From the NCBI GenBank assembly GCA_029379385.1, contig CM055615.1, forward strand, positions 620,001-684,000: DNA of 64,000 nucleotides, written 5' to 3'. Below are positions 11,701 to 24,331 of this stretch, one piece after another. The notes under the pieces were generated by a model, which did no database searches, was not told the origin of the DNA, and saw only the letters and a program-made list of their open reading frames with translations. A program made the position numbers and the translations under genes. Position 1 is the stretch's first letter. Each line of letters starts with the position of its first letter. The stretch comes from Quillaja saponaria (lineage: Eukaryota; Streptophyta; Magnoliopsida; Fabales; Quillajaceae).

Positions 11701-14050
11701 ACTTAATGTAGTTAAAAAAATTCCCTTCACTTAACTCTTTATCTTTCCTGATTTATCTTTTTCTTGATGAATAAAGTTAGATTGCACTGTAAAAAATTGA
11801 ACCAGTAAAGAGACTGAACAATCAGTTAAATACTCGACAATTCAGAACCAAATCAATGAAATCTAAACATTATCCACGTTGTCTTAATCAGAGTATGCTC
11901 ATATTATTGCAACCTTCAGCCACTTTCATAACTATGAACCAGATTTTCCATCTTCCAACCTACTTCATCTACAAATAATCACCTCGTTCCCCTCTCCCCC
12001 CCCCCCCCCCTCCAAAAAAAACCAAAAAAAACAACAAAAACAAAAACAAAGAAACAAGAAATTATGCAACAAAAGAACTGCATATCAGTTTCAAAAATAT
12101 AACAGTTGTCATCTTATAATAACTGAAATTTATGTAACATTTTGCTGGTCAAAAGCATTTAGAAGCTCCACCACCGAGATGGGAACAGCAAACAGCCATT
12201 CTCAACAGAAATGATGGATTTATTTAAAACAGCAGGAAAGGTGTTAGATGAACTCATGCCACCTAGCGATAATGGATATCTAAGTGAACCTTAAATGTAC
12301 ATCTCTAATGCATGCTGTAATTAGCTTAGAAGACTAGCATAAGGTTCTCTGGAAAAGTTACAGAACAGGGGAAATTTTAACATATGCAACAGCAAAGACT
12401 ACCAGCTTCTGCTCCATATGACTATTCATCTGCATCTGTCTTGTTCTGAAAGCCTTTAGTTCTTCCACCTCTTGCAGCAACTACAAATACACAAGAAAAG
12501 GATAGTTGTAAATAAAACTAATCCTACACAAGATGTCTATAGCATGAAGTTATTAACACTCTTTACAGCTATCATCAACCACCTGGGAAATGATAGACTG
12601 ACACTCGGATGAAGAATAAGGACTTGCTTCCTTGTTCTCCTCAAACCCTGCCGATGCCGCTGAATAACTCTTGCCTTCAAAATTTATATCATTTAATAGA
12701 ACGGTGTCATCTACATTACCTGACGACACGTCTTGACTCCCATTCTTAAGTGCCAATTCTTTCAGTTTCATGAATATAAGGTGCTTTTCATCCTGTTCTA
12801 CTGCCTTCAGGTCTAATTGAGAATCCAATGGCTGGTTGTCTCCATCAAAAGAAGAAGCAAGATCAGTGGAATCTGATTTGCTGGCTTGAGTGGTTAGAAA
12901 GATCAATGTCTGATACAAGTGCCCCAAAGACTTCACCTTCTCCTTCAGTGGCATATGAGGGAAGAGATTGAGATATAGGTCTCCACTTCACCGTGTACTG
13001 TGGTACAGAAGTACCAGGAGAAATTGCTAAAGCAACTAATAGAGACATGAGCTTGCTTGTCTGGACATGGTCTAGTTCAAACCAGAAATGGTTGTGACTG
13101 TCGCCATAGTAGTTTTTAGCAATTATTGGTCTAAACCGATCTTCAGGAAGTGGATGGCACTTCAGACGGACACGAATTTGCACCTTAATGTCAAAAACAA
13201 CATTTCATATCAGTACAAGGGTCTTTTCACATATTATCTCCACAGTTCTCTCAGACATAACCATATAATTCAGAGCATTAGTGCATATTTCAGGTGTTAC
13301 CTGTGCAGGATACGGTGTTCTCTCAGAGCCATCAGTTGTCCAGCCATAAGGATTAATATTCATTTGCCCATGGCCAGCAGCCTCAAAAATCCCATGAAGT
13401 TTCCGGTCACTGTAATTGAACAGAAATAGTGGCAAGCCGGGATCAATATTCTTCACATAAGAGAAGTGTTGTGTTGGTAAGCCTGTAAGAATCAATTGAA
13501 AAAATCCCATTGGGTTAGGAACTAAGTTTAGATGTACTTATCTTTTATAAGGAAGAGAAGGAAATCAACCTGATGGCCACAAGTGACACCTTGATCAGAA
13601 ACAAGAGATTGTTTTATTATGACAGCTATTGAGAATGTTTGTTGCTAACAGAAACAGGCTGTTCAGATAGACAACATTAATGCTTCTACGGGTGTAGCTA
13701 TGAAATGAGGACTTGTGTGGGTGAATGACTATGTCAAAGGACTCAAAGCTGGATGCCATTTCATATCTTGTATTTTCATGTATTGAAAGATGCATCTCAT
13801 ATGTTTCCTAACGTTGTCAAAAATGCTAGAAGAAGAACAATAAATTGAAAGCAAAAAAAAAAAAAAAATACTGACCAAAAATTTGTTTAGATAGGCATTC
13901 TTTTATGGTGTTGTTCTTGCAACCAAATATGACACCGCCAAGTTCACCCTTGCTCAAATTTCTACCACATACAGTATTTACATTTAGATTTGGATACAGA
14001 GGTGCAGTTTCATTCATAATGAAAGTGTGTGTTTTCCTCCCGGCACTCAT
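8713..14050 (-). CDS. DCD domain plus kelch-repeat protein (frame switch in one exon)
   Basis: Coding exons in transcription order: 14050-13876, 13482-13301, 13183-12583, 12480-12403, 11267-10949, 10866-10667, 10372-10296, 9600-9499, 9061-8875, 8802-8713. The first coding exon begins after an acceptor at 14052-14051, so there is a 5'-UTR intron; its donor is probably near 14868. The N-terminus is a Development and Cell Death domain: NLSKGELGGVIFGC, FSYVKNIDPGLPLFLFNYSD and LHGIFEAAGHGQMNI. A linker and coiled coil (LLQEVEELKAFRTRQMQ) follow, then about six kelch blades (LFLIGGFDGESW, LYVFGGGNG, LYAAGGYDGHDY, LYALGGFDGGEM, IYVVGGVKFG). The family resembles plant proteins annotated as NS1A-binding-protein homologues (Arabidopsis At5g01660, from memory); DCD proteins are linked to stress and cell death. 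The 13183-12583 exon must change frame near 12873-12937, by either an indel or a 64-nt intron. Confidence 0.88.
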
Positions 14051-14867
14051 CCTGCCAAAAGAGCACAATCATTAAGCCATTGGCCTTCTAAACTACAAAT
14101 AAAGCGTTATGCTGCAAGCCACCACCACTAACATGAAAGGGTGATGTTAGACAAAGTAAAGCAATGTACACAGATCATAGAAGACGCCAAAAAATCTCAA
14201 GATATCCAAAATTTTCAAAAGTTCAGACTGCTATAAAATCATGTAAAAGAAAATTGATATGATACGTATGCCCAATTGAGACGAACAAGCTTCAAACCGA
14301 ATTGGACAGAAAAAGTGAGATTTGGTCCATCGAAACTCTTCTTAAAACAAAAGAAAAGGGGAAAAAGATCAGTGATTCACGTAAACCACATTCTTTAATA
14401 TTAAGCACGACTAAAATCTAATTCAAAACGACATTTTAATTCATGAAAACCACAAAATGAATAACAAAAGAAGTATGCAAATTGGGCATTTTTAACCCAA
14501 TAAAATATAACATATCATCAAAATTCAACTACAAATTTTGCAAAAGCAGACCAAGAAAGCACACGGAACACAACCCAGAAACAAAATTGACAATAGAAGA
14601 ACAATGGGACGAAGTAGACAACAATTGAAACAAAACTTAGTCAGTGTTCCGAAATGATCAAATGGGTTTAAACCTAAAAACCCATTTAAATCAGCTACTC
14701 AATGATACATAAAAGTAAAAGTTCATTGTTCTCATAGCCATTTATACGAATGCACTCTGCGATTCCTTGTCTTACTTTTCAGTATAAGAAAATGATCATG
14801 ATTCAAAACAGAAAAATGGAAGAGAGAGAAAGGACAAAGGAGGGTAGTGGGTTGGAGGAAGCTTACT

Positions 14868-14940
14868 CTGTCACTGAGGTTTAGGGAAGCGCGAAATGGG
14901 AAGAGCAAGCTTAATACGGTAATAATACTCAGTGCAGCGC
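14868..14940 (-). other. Probable non-coding first exon of the DCD-kelch gene
   Basis: On the minus strand a GTAAGC donor at about 14867 follows CCTCAGTGACAGA. Together with the acceptor just before the start codon at 14050 this implies an intron of about 0.8 kb in the 5' leader. The upstream limit is not visible. Confidence 0.5.
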
Positions 14941-17900
14941 AAAGTACTATGGGCGCATTTTAGCAGCTGAGGAGTTTCTTTTCTTTTATCTGACTGAAAA
15001 GAAGCATGCTAGTAATGTGGATGTACATTTTTGGTGTAGTACATATCACATATTACACATGTACAAATGATAATTGTAAATTTTTAATTTTTTGATTTGT
15101 TTCATAAATTAATTTTTATAAATTCAATGGCAGATTTGATGAGGATTCGATAGATGTGAGATTTAAAAGTCGAACTCATGATTGATTTATATGAGGATTT
15201 AATGTACATAGTTTAAATCCATTATTAATGTATATATATTTCTTTTTTATTTTGAGAAAAAATAAATAATATATATAATATTTAGTTGGAAAATTAATAA
15301 AAAAACTTAATTGGTAAGATTATTTTAGTAATATTATATTATTTTGTGATCGTTACGGTAATGTACCTTTTATTAGAATGCATGAGTTTTTTTTTTGTAT
15401 AAATGCAGGAGTATTGCATGCAAGCATTAAAAATATTAAAAAATTAGTTATAATTTTTTATATGATGTAGCAAATAATTTTTTTTATATATGATGTGATG
15501 GACTATTCTACTATTAAGGAAAGATGAGATAAATGAGGAGGAACTTATTATTATAATTAAAAACAACAAATATAGAAATTGTGCCATTTGCCTTTCTACT
15601 ACTTGGTTTGTAGTTTGTACCCTACATATGTTTTCTTCACCTTTTCTGAATTTGGGCACTAATTGCATCATTGTTATTTTGTGGATCTAATGGACATGGC
15701 CTTGACAATATGGGCTTCTACACAAGAAAATTAATGACAAAGTGATATTATTATCCCTAAAAATATTATATTTTATTAGTTTTGTTCTAAAAATAGTTTT
15801 TTAAGGTTAATTTTGTTTTATAACTTTTAAAATATTTATAATGCCTTTCCTTATCCGACTTAAACTTTTATATGTGATTTATGTATACTGAGTTGACAAA
15901 AAACAATAAAAATAATTGTCCTAATATCATTAAAATATAATATTTTGTTCTATGCATAAATTTTAATTTAATGATTTTTAGAGAGAAATGAGAATGAGAC
16001 TCTTAGCACCCCAAAGTATTGGGTTCTTCTTTGCAGAACTTATTTATGGCAACCTATTGGGTCTAGAGTTCTTAACATAGACACCCCAAATTGCCAGATT
16101 AAGAGGCCCATACGTCACTTTCTTACATTACCAATGTAATGAGCACATCAAATGCATGATCCAAATGGTCCAATTGGTATAAGTCTAGCAGGTTCCTTGG
16201 AACCTTCACAACCCGATGTGAATTTACAAGTACTTGAAAATTTAGGTCGTGGAGAAAATAATATTTAATCAGAGTGAAATGTGATTTGCCGAATTTCGTG
16301 TAAATTAATTCGAATATACATATTCGTTAAATATATATTTGAAAAATAAGTTTTTATTTACTTAAAATATGAATATTAATATGAATGACTAGATGTATAA
16401 TAATTTTGTTATTATTTAATGTAAACCTGTAAATAGTGTAGTAATTAAAAAAGTTGACATGTTATGGAAAGTGGTTAGCAAAAGTAAATAGAGACTCATA
16501 ATTACATAAAGATAAATTCTTTAAAATAATATGATTAAGCTAAGTATAATTAAAAATAATTGAATTAATGCGAAATAAGGAAAATGATTAACATATTCAA
16601 CTATAACTATTTTAAAATTAAACTTGACAGAGTTGAGTTTAAATTATTATTTTTTTGCTCACAATAGAGTTTAAGATTCACTTATCATGTAATATATTGA
16701 ATCTCTTTCGAAATATTTGCAAGTTATGTATAAAAATGTAATGACCAATAAGAATGGGTCACATATCCAAGATAGTAAAGATGATGGTAACTCTTCTAAT
16801 AGCCACAGGTAATCTAGGGATGGACCGGATCCCGTCATGTTCTATCATATTGCTTTAAGGAGTAAGATGGAAGAAACTACCCATTGGTTTTATGGCCAAC
16901 AATTTCCATCATGCATCTAGCAAAATGTCTTGAGAGTAAGAAATTAAGTTGACATTTTTAGTACATTGATAGGACGATGAATTCTATTGTAACTTAGAAA
17001 AGGTAGTAGAAATTGATGGCTGCAATTCATAGGGAGTAGTAGGCTTTTGCTTGGAAATTGAATAAAACAATATTTTCACTTGGTTTCTTGTTATGTAATT
17101 TTATATTTTTCTGAAAATTAAAAAATTATGCGACACTTACAATGATATATATGGAATGTTAAGAGTAGTGAATATGCATGTTCAAATGGGTAAAAAAAGC
17201 ATAATTAGAACACTTGATGCCTTTTTGGAGAGTGATGATTAAAGGGATTTGATCAAGTGATGTTTGTTAACAAGTCAAAAGTGTCCAACCAAGAAAACCT
17301 AAAAAGAACTAAAGAAATTGTTACTTCGATAATCTTTTGGATATAAGAAATGTCACTTTTCACTAATTCCCAAGCTGTTTAATTGTATCCATACATGTAC
17401 TTTAAAATTTGCCATTTTCTAGGTACTAAAGAAATATTTCACAGCAGATTCCTTTATTTTAGTTATTTTTACGTGTTTACGTTCACATTTTGAATTGGGA
17501 GAGCTAGCTTGAATGGGTAAAATCATCTAGAGGTCCTATGTGTTAATTAAGCTTAAATAACAATGATTAATCACTTTTTTTATTCTTAATAATCTGATGG
17601 CGTCTTAATGTTCTCACATTTAGATTATCTCTAATATCAGAGAGATTTGTTTAGAGAGACAAGAAATATTATTCCTCTCTCAAAAAGTATGTTTATTTGA
17701 ATTATAAATTTACTCCATTCTTTTGTATTTGCATCTCTTAGACAACACCATCTTCCATTCTTCAAGAATAAAAGAGGATCCCTATCCAATATACTCATAT
17801 ACAAAGCTCTTTCATTTCACCCCTACAAAAATTAGTTCTGTTCTTTTTTCTATTTTTCTTCTTCTTCTTCCTTTTAAGAATCCAATGCAAAAATTCTGGC

Positions 17901-19339
17901 TTTCCTTAAAAAAAGTGGGACCAAAAGATCACTTTCTTTGACCTAATCCTAAGCCCATGTTAATTAGAGTATTACTACAAAGTGCATATGACAAATTCAA
18001 ATGGAGTTTGAACCCAAGGTATCATTCATGAGTTCAAATTGAATATGAAAAGACATTTAATTATTTATTTATTTTCACAAAAGTTATTGATAAAAAATAA
18101 AAATAAAAATAAAATTGTTGAGGCTACATTCGCAAGCTTTGCTATGCAATAATTATAAACTCCTCCCTTTCAAGCAAATACTTGAATTCAAAAGCTTCAT
18201 GCATTTTTTTTTTTTTGGTGAAATAGATAATTCAATAAGCTAGAAAGGGTTCATACATTTAATTCTTAAGAAACAAGTTTCCTTCAAATATGATAAAAAA
18301 TAATTAGAAATAAATTTAGCTTCACGCAATTTTAAGTTTGCAGCGTTTGACATAAAAAAAATAAAATTGACATACATACATACATAGCCTTCAATATGAA
18401 TTATGAACTTGGTACTTTCGTTGGGCTAAGGTAGAATATAGATCTCCACTTGTATTGGATTTTATATCTAAAAGAGTAAGTCTCAAATTAAAAATATCTA
18501 ATAAAATAATTACTTTATAATTAAATAATAAGATAGATAAATTTATCGCTAAATCAATCCAAATTGTAGTTTACATGTGAAAAAATTTAACATATAAAAT
18601 AAGCATAATTTGATGTGGTTTTAGGTATGCATATCGTTTTCAACAATCTTTAATGGTGTAAAAGAAAAATTGATTGAAAACGATGTATCCTCTATCTTGG
18701 GGATTAAACTTGGTTTTGTCATATATTTCAACATTATGTGGGACTTAGAAGGGGAGGTTGTTTTTCTTTTTCAAACCATTTTGTGCAGGTAGTATGTGTG
18801 AAGTTATGTTACGTATAAGTAGTTGTACTTGTAAAAACTTATTCATAATTGGATGTCATTTAATAGTTAAATCAATATTGATAATTGAATAAGAAAATAT
18901 CAACTCTCATTAGTAGTTTGACTTGGATTGAATATCATAAATATATTTAATTTATAATATAAAATATATATAAAATTCTATTAATTTATATAATTTCAAT
19001 AATCAAAATAATTTTATGTTCTAAATTAATTATCGTATATGTTATTTGAGTGGCGATTTATTCAACTCGGTAATTTTAATTTCGTAAATACTAATTTAAA
19101 TTTTTTTAATATGATAATAGTGGATTTTATACATGCAATTTGACTTTTGTTCATAGTTATTAATAAGAATGTCAGATTGAAAGGATGTGTGAAAAACTAA
19201 ATATTTAAATTTGAGACTAAACGAGTTTAATGTTAACAAAAATCTTAACTAATTATATTTATAAACACACAGAAATCATGAAAAATATTTTGCTGAGGAT
19301 AAGCAGTGTATCATTGGTATTTTTTAGTTGAATTAAAAA
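14941..19339. other. Long AT-rich intergenic spacer
   Basis: About 4.4 kb of A/T-rich DNA with short homopolymers and A/T microsatellites. No reading frame with coding character and no tRNA or rRNA was seen. Confidence 0.55.
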
Positions 19340-19351
19340 TATTTCATATTA

Positions 19352-19449
19352 ATTACTGAGAGCATAACTCAAGCGAGTGGTTAGTCCTTATACCTTCACT
19401 CCCTAATGCCGAGTTCGAGCATTCATAATATACAAAAAAAAAAAAAAGG
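19352..19449 (+). mobile_element. Short tRNA-derived SINE with 12-bp target-site duplication
   Basis: A 98-bp insert carries an A-box-like segment (AACTCAAGCGAGTGGTTAG at about 19366) and a B-box-like segment (GAGTTCGAGC) about 35 bases later, and ends in a poly(A) tail. It is flanked by perfect direct repeats TATTTCATATTA at 19340-19351 and 19450-19461. Box A, box B, A-tail and target-site duplication together define a SINE. It has almost no body beyond the tRNA-like head. Confidence 0.8.
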
Positions 19450-20057
19450 TATTTCATATTACTAAAGACACTAATAATCCACTTGATATGTATTTAATTG
19501 TCTAATTAAGCATCAAAATCCATTGTTGTATTGGTTTCAAGTTTAAGGAGCAATCTAGGTTTACTAGTAACATGTTTTAAATGATATTAATTGCCCTTGT
19601 TTTAGAGATCCACTTGTGCTTATTAAACTTTAACTTAATCGTCACTTAATTTAAACTTATTTAACTTGAATAATTTATTTTCTTTTATTTTTTGTCAAAT
19701 GTGGAGAGAAAATAGTTATTTAAATTTAGAAAAATAAGTTAGAGATAATAAAATCATATCCAAAATATAATAAAAATTTATAGATAAATTAATAAATCCT
19801 TTGTAAGGTTAAGATTTTTTTATTTCTTTTTAAAAAAAAGAGTGATAGAATGAGTAGGATTATAAGGTGTAAAATTCCTAATTTTAGAAGAAGCCGATTT
19901 TTCAAAACTTCAAACTAAAATCGCGGCTCAAAAATCTCGTTCTTCCTTTTCTCCCTTTGTCTTTTCATTGGGTTTCATCATTCCCTCTGTCGTCACTTTC
20001 TTTGTTTGTTTCTTTCCTCTTTCTCACCCCTTACCCCTTTCTTTCTCTGTCTCTGTA

Positions 20058-20132
20058 ATGACACACCAAGAAAGAAAGCTCAGCTCATCTGGCACTTTTA
20101 TTTCACAGAGAAGAAGAGAATCAGAAGCATAG
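20058..20132 (+). promoter_or_regulatory. 24-codon upstream ORF in the patellin leader
   Basis: An ATG at 20058 opens a 24-residue frame ending in TAG at 20130-20132, 103 bases before the main start codon. The surrounding leader is CT-rich. Whether the uORF is translated or conserved cannot be judged here. Confidence 0.4.
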
Positions 20133-20235
20133 CTTCTTCTGGGTCCATTATTAACTTCAAAGCCTCATCAAATCATCCTGAAATTACAAGTTTTTCGCTG
20201 AGATTCCATCTGGGTTTTACTCAGAAAACCCATTA

Positions 20236-22116
20236 ATGGATGCCTCATCTCCTATCTCCTTCCAAACCACCCCTCTCCAAGATCACCCAGAAGCCTCACC
20301 AAAGCCTTCCAAGAAAAGCTTTGTGACAACTTTAATGGAGGCTGCCACACTTCGCAGCCCATCATTTAGAGAAGACACCTATTTCATTTCTCAGTTAAAG
20401 TCTTCTGAAAAGAAAGCGCTTCAAGAGCTCAAAGACAAGCTCTGGGCTTCTGATGCCTCTGATGGGTCAATGTGGGGTATTCCTCTGCTTGGTGGTGATT
20501 ACAGAGCCGATGTCATACTGTTGAAATTTCTCAGAGCCAGAGATTTCAGGGTTCTAGACGCACTTAACATGTTGCTCAAGTGCTTGGCTTGGAGAAAAGA
20601 GTTTGGAGCAGATGGAATCTTTGAGGAGGAGTTGGGGTTCAAGGAGCTTGAAGGGGTGGTGGCTTATATGCAAGGGTATGACAGGGAGGGACACCCTGTT
20701 TGTTATAATGCTTATGGGGTTTTCAGAGACAAAGATATGTATGAGAGGATTTTTGGGGACGAAGAGAAACTCAAGAAGTTCTTAAGGTGGAGAGTTCAAG
20801 TGCTTGAAAGAGGAATCAAACTTCTGCATTTCAAGCCTGGTGGAATAAACTCTATCATTCAAGTCACTGACCTCAAAGACATGCCCAAAAGAGAGCTTAG
20901 GGTGGCTTCTAATCAAATCCTATCCCTGTTCCAAGACAATTATCCTGAAATGGTAGCTCGCAAGGTATTTTTTTTTTTTTTTTTGTGAAATAGAGACAGG
21001 ACGATTTGGTAAATTTAATTTGCTTCTTTGTGTTTGTTTTAATGTGATCAAATTCTCACCCATTTCTTAGCTTGGGTTCCATCTGTTGGGGGTGTAGATT
21101 TTCATCAATGTCCCATGGTACTTCAGCTTGTTGTACTCTATGTTCAGTCCGTTTCTCACTCAACGAACTAAGAGCAAGTTTGTGATCTCTAAGGAAGGAA
21201 ATGTCGCTGAGACCCTGTACAAGTAAGTCTTGCAGCTCGTTTAAGTTTTCTTTTTGAGTCAATGTTTTGGAATCTTCCATGGTTTTAACCCTTAAATCTT
21301 TGGCAGTAGAAAATGTTTTCAATTGGATGAGTCTTTGGATTTTGTTCGTACTGTTAAGATTATGTTGTTCTATACTTGGCTGTTACCCTGCCCATTTTTC
21401 AGTAAAAGTTTGAACTTTACCTTCCCATTTTGCTACTTTCGAATTGATTTTTTGAAGTATGTTTTGTTTTCTCTGTTCAGATTCATACGGCCTGCAGCCA
21501 TTCCTGTTCAGTATGGAGGACTCAATCGACCCAGTGATTTACAGAATGGTCCCCCCAAACCAGCTTCTGAATTTACTGTTAAAGGAGGGGAGAAGGTGAA
21601 CATACAGATTGAAGGAATTGAGGTTAGTGACTAAATTTGGCTTTTTTCTTTGGTCTATTATATATTTTTTTAAATTCAAAAAGCCATTGAGCTAAACTCT
21701 GTGCTTCACAGAATATAGATTTTGATTTTCAAATTTTCAAAAATCCTACGTAATAAGTTAAAACCTTGAACTGAGTCTAATATTTGTAATTTTGTATTAA
21801 TCTTCTGAAGATGTATCACATTTTACTAATTTGTTGGTATTGGCTCATCAATCAGGCTAATGCAACAATCACATGGGACATTGTGGTGGGAGGCTGGGAA
21901 TTGGATTACAGTGCTGAGTTTGTGCCCAATGCTGAAGGCAGCTACACCATAGCAGTTGAAAAACCAAGGAGGATTCCAGCCACTGAAGAAGCAATCCACA
22001 ACTCATTCACATCAAGGGAAGCTGGCAAGATGGTACTCTCTGTTGATAACACTGCCTCTCGGAGAAGAAAGGTCGCGGCGTATCGCTACGTTGTTCGCAA
22101 ATGCAATACCTTCTGA
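20236..22116 (+). CDS. PATL6: Patellin-6-like SEC14/GOLD protein
   Basis: Four exons (20236-20964, 21098-21222, 21481-21622, 21856-22116) give 418 residues in phase. The order is: a short polar N-terminus with SFREDTYFISQLKSSEKKAL, a CRAL-TRIO N domain (DVILLKFLRARDFRVLDALNM), the SEC14 lipid-binding domain (GHPVCYNAYGVF, FLRWRVQVLERGIKLL, INSIIQVTDLKDMPKREL, IFINVPWYFSLLYSMFSPFL), and a C-terminal GOLD domain (ATITWDIVVGGWELDYSAEF to KVAAYRYVVRKC). Patellins bind phosphoinositides and act at the plasma membrane and cell plate. PATL6 is one of the short patellins lacking the long acidic N-terminal tail of PATL1, as here. The poly(T) run just after exon 1 is intronic. Confidence 0.95.
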
Positions 22117-22550
22117 TCTGAGTTGCCACTGAGATCAAAAGAGAAAGAAGAATTCAAGAAATAATTTGTTGTTTAATTTTATTTCCGAGGGGTTTTGTTA
22201 GTATTCGTGAACTTCTTGAAGTTTATTTGGTAGTGTAATTTAAAAATGAAGAAAAGCAAGATTACTAACCAGACTATGATACTGTTTGTCTCAATGTCCA
22301 CAAGTCCCACGAAGGATTGATTCTAAAGATGGGTTTTTTTGTTTTTTGTTTTGTCTTGTCTCTGCGATGCTTCAGAGTAGGAGTTTGGAATTGGATTGCA
22401 TTAATTTGGTAAAAATATTTTACTTTGTTTGATTTTCTGAGGGCTCAGAGGGTTAAAAAAGAAAAGTGTATTCTTTTGACTGAGCTGTGCAAAAGATTGC
22501 CTTGAACGGATTCAATTTGGAATGTGACATGACATGATGTAATGGAGCAT

Positions 22551-22859
22551 TCAAGCTGGTGATGAGAGTTCCAATGTGACGTGATGTTTTTTTTGTGACT
22601 CTTGGTCCTTAGTTTCTGTCCGGTTGCAGAAATAAAGTAAGACAGTGTGCGATCCACCATGTGAAAGGAAAGCAGCTAGATGATCTAAACGACTAGCAGC
22701 ATAGCAGGGTTCTGCATGTTGTGGAATCTCTTCTGGATTTGACCCACCAAGAGAACCTGGGTACAAACTGCTATTTACATCAGCAGAAGTGTATATAGTT
22801 GGAGTTAGCTCATGTTTATCGAACGAAGGGTCAGTTCTGTCTGGTTGTGCTTGACTCAT
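22551..22859 (-). CDS. Unrecognised 102-codon frame, doubtful
   Basis: Starts with a true ATG and has mixed, low-bias composition in its first 70 residues (for example PSFDKHELTPTIYTSADVNS and NPEEIPQHAEPCYAASRLDH), unlike the surrounding A/T-rich shadows. The C-terminal part looks less convincing. I recognise no family. It lies antisense, downstream of PATL6. It could be a small lineage-specific gene, a decayed exon or chance. Confidence 0.22.
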   Translation of the reverse strand: MSQAQPDRTDPSFDKHELTPTIYTSADVNSSLYPGSLGGSNPEEIPQHAEPCYAASRLDHLAAFLSHGGSHTVLLYFCNRTETKDQESQKKHHVTLELSSPA

Positions 22860-23021
22860 GGTTATGAACTAACTTTTGGGCCTAATTAACACATAGTAAA
22901 CTAGACACGAGCTTATAATTAAGGTCAGAGTCATGCTGGTTTGGATTTTGAATGACATTTTCAAAGGGAACTTTCTCATATTAAAAGAGGCCTGCATGCA
23001 ATGAGAGACATTTACTCTATC

Positions 23022-23131
23022 CACGACAGTGTGTAGCAACTAGGGAATTCTACAATAGGGTTTACATATATATTTCTTGCACGACAGTGTGTACAAAGTA
23101 CTGAATTCCAAGGTTTACATATATTTTGTTA
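23022..23131. repeat. Imperfect tandem duplication, about 58-bp period
   Basis: CCACGACAGTGTGTA at 23021 recurs as GCACGACAGTGTGTA at 23079. GAATTC and GGTTTACATATAT follow at matching offsets in both copies. Confidence 0.6.
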
Positions 23132-24331
23132 TTGGTTTCGTATATGAAACTAAATATTCCGTGTACATAGCTCCAACTTACATGTAAGTTATTACAGTTC
23201 CAATCTTGCATTCAAAATAGTTAAATACTTTGAATGAACTCTTATATATACTTCCCGGATTCGATCATAATCCATATATTCATGGATCGGGTAATGATTC
23301 ATAGATCTATATATTAGGTCAATTCGATTTAATTTGTTAAAATTTATTTTTTATTATATTACTTTTATATGCATTTATAGGTATTGCATATATTTTTTTT
23401 ATAAAGGATTCAGCACCTCTACATTTCACTTTATCACCCAATACTTTCATGTGCACTCTAATGAACGATATGTGTATTATTAAAACTAACCGTTAAGATT
23501 TAATGAAGATAAAATAATAAACAAGAAGTAAAATAATTAGCAATAGGGAGACACCTCCCTTCTAACTCCTCACTCGCTCTTTCGCCGGACAATAAAATTC
23601 TTCTTACAAAAAGAGAGTAGCAGAAGTGAAAAATGAAACAGCCCATATCAACACCAGAAGACAGTCGTTTAAATTGATAAGTGGTCATACTATTCCATCT
23701 GTTGAATTGTGAACATCTGCAGTAACTGCCATTTTTGAGGTACATCGGCTACCTATATGAAAGTTTCCCCAGATTGTTCGTTTCACTGAACATTGGTCTA
23801 CTCTGTGTTAAACAGATTCTCAATTCTCATAATTTTTTTTTTGTTGGGTGTGTTTTGAATTTGATCAATCTAAATTTGGAGGCCTTACATATTAGAATTA
23901 AGTTTGAAACTGTTTAACTTCATAACGCCATAATTTTTATTTAAAAAGAATTTCGAGGCTCATAATATGTTAAATTGAAATGTTATACAAATTATAATAA
24001 ACATCTAATTCGGCCTAGTTTCAGACTCAAAAACCTTCTCAAATAAGATTTCGGGAGACTTTTCAGTTGTAACCACAATTTTCAGCACTTGAACAAGGCC
24101 GTATTTAGCCATCCACCATTATTTAACCAAAAATAAGTGATTGCCATTACATTTCACTTTTTTTTTTTTTTTTGTTTAGTTTAGCTGCCTAACCTTTATT
24201 GTAGTTCAATTGCTATTAACTTTAGCTCTCTATCTTTACTGTTTTTAAATTGTCTAGTAGTTGTCTGCAACTTTTGATCAGTATGATATAGATTTTTTCT
24301 TTGAGATTGAGTTATCATGTTCTTGATAAAT

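Larger units (their letters stand above)
22117..24331. other. Intergenic region between convergent PATL6 and PP2C genes
   Basis: Contains the PATL6 3' end, a possible short antisense frame at 22551-22859, a 58-bp imperfect tandem duplication at 23022-23131, and AT-rich spacer. No recognised gene. Confidence 0.5.

Noticed and set aside
18640..18685. Inverted repeat ATCGTTTTCAA ... TTGAAAACGAT
   Set aside because: Only 11 bases pair, with a 30-base loop and no target-site duplication; expected by chance in AT-rich DNA.
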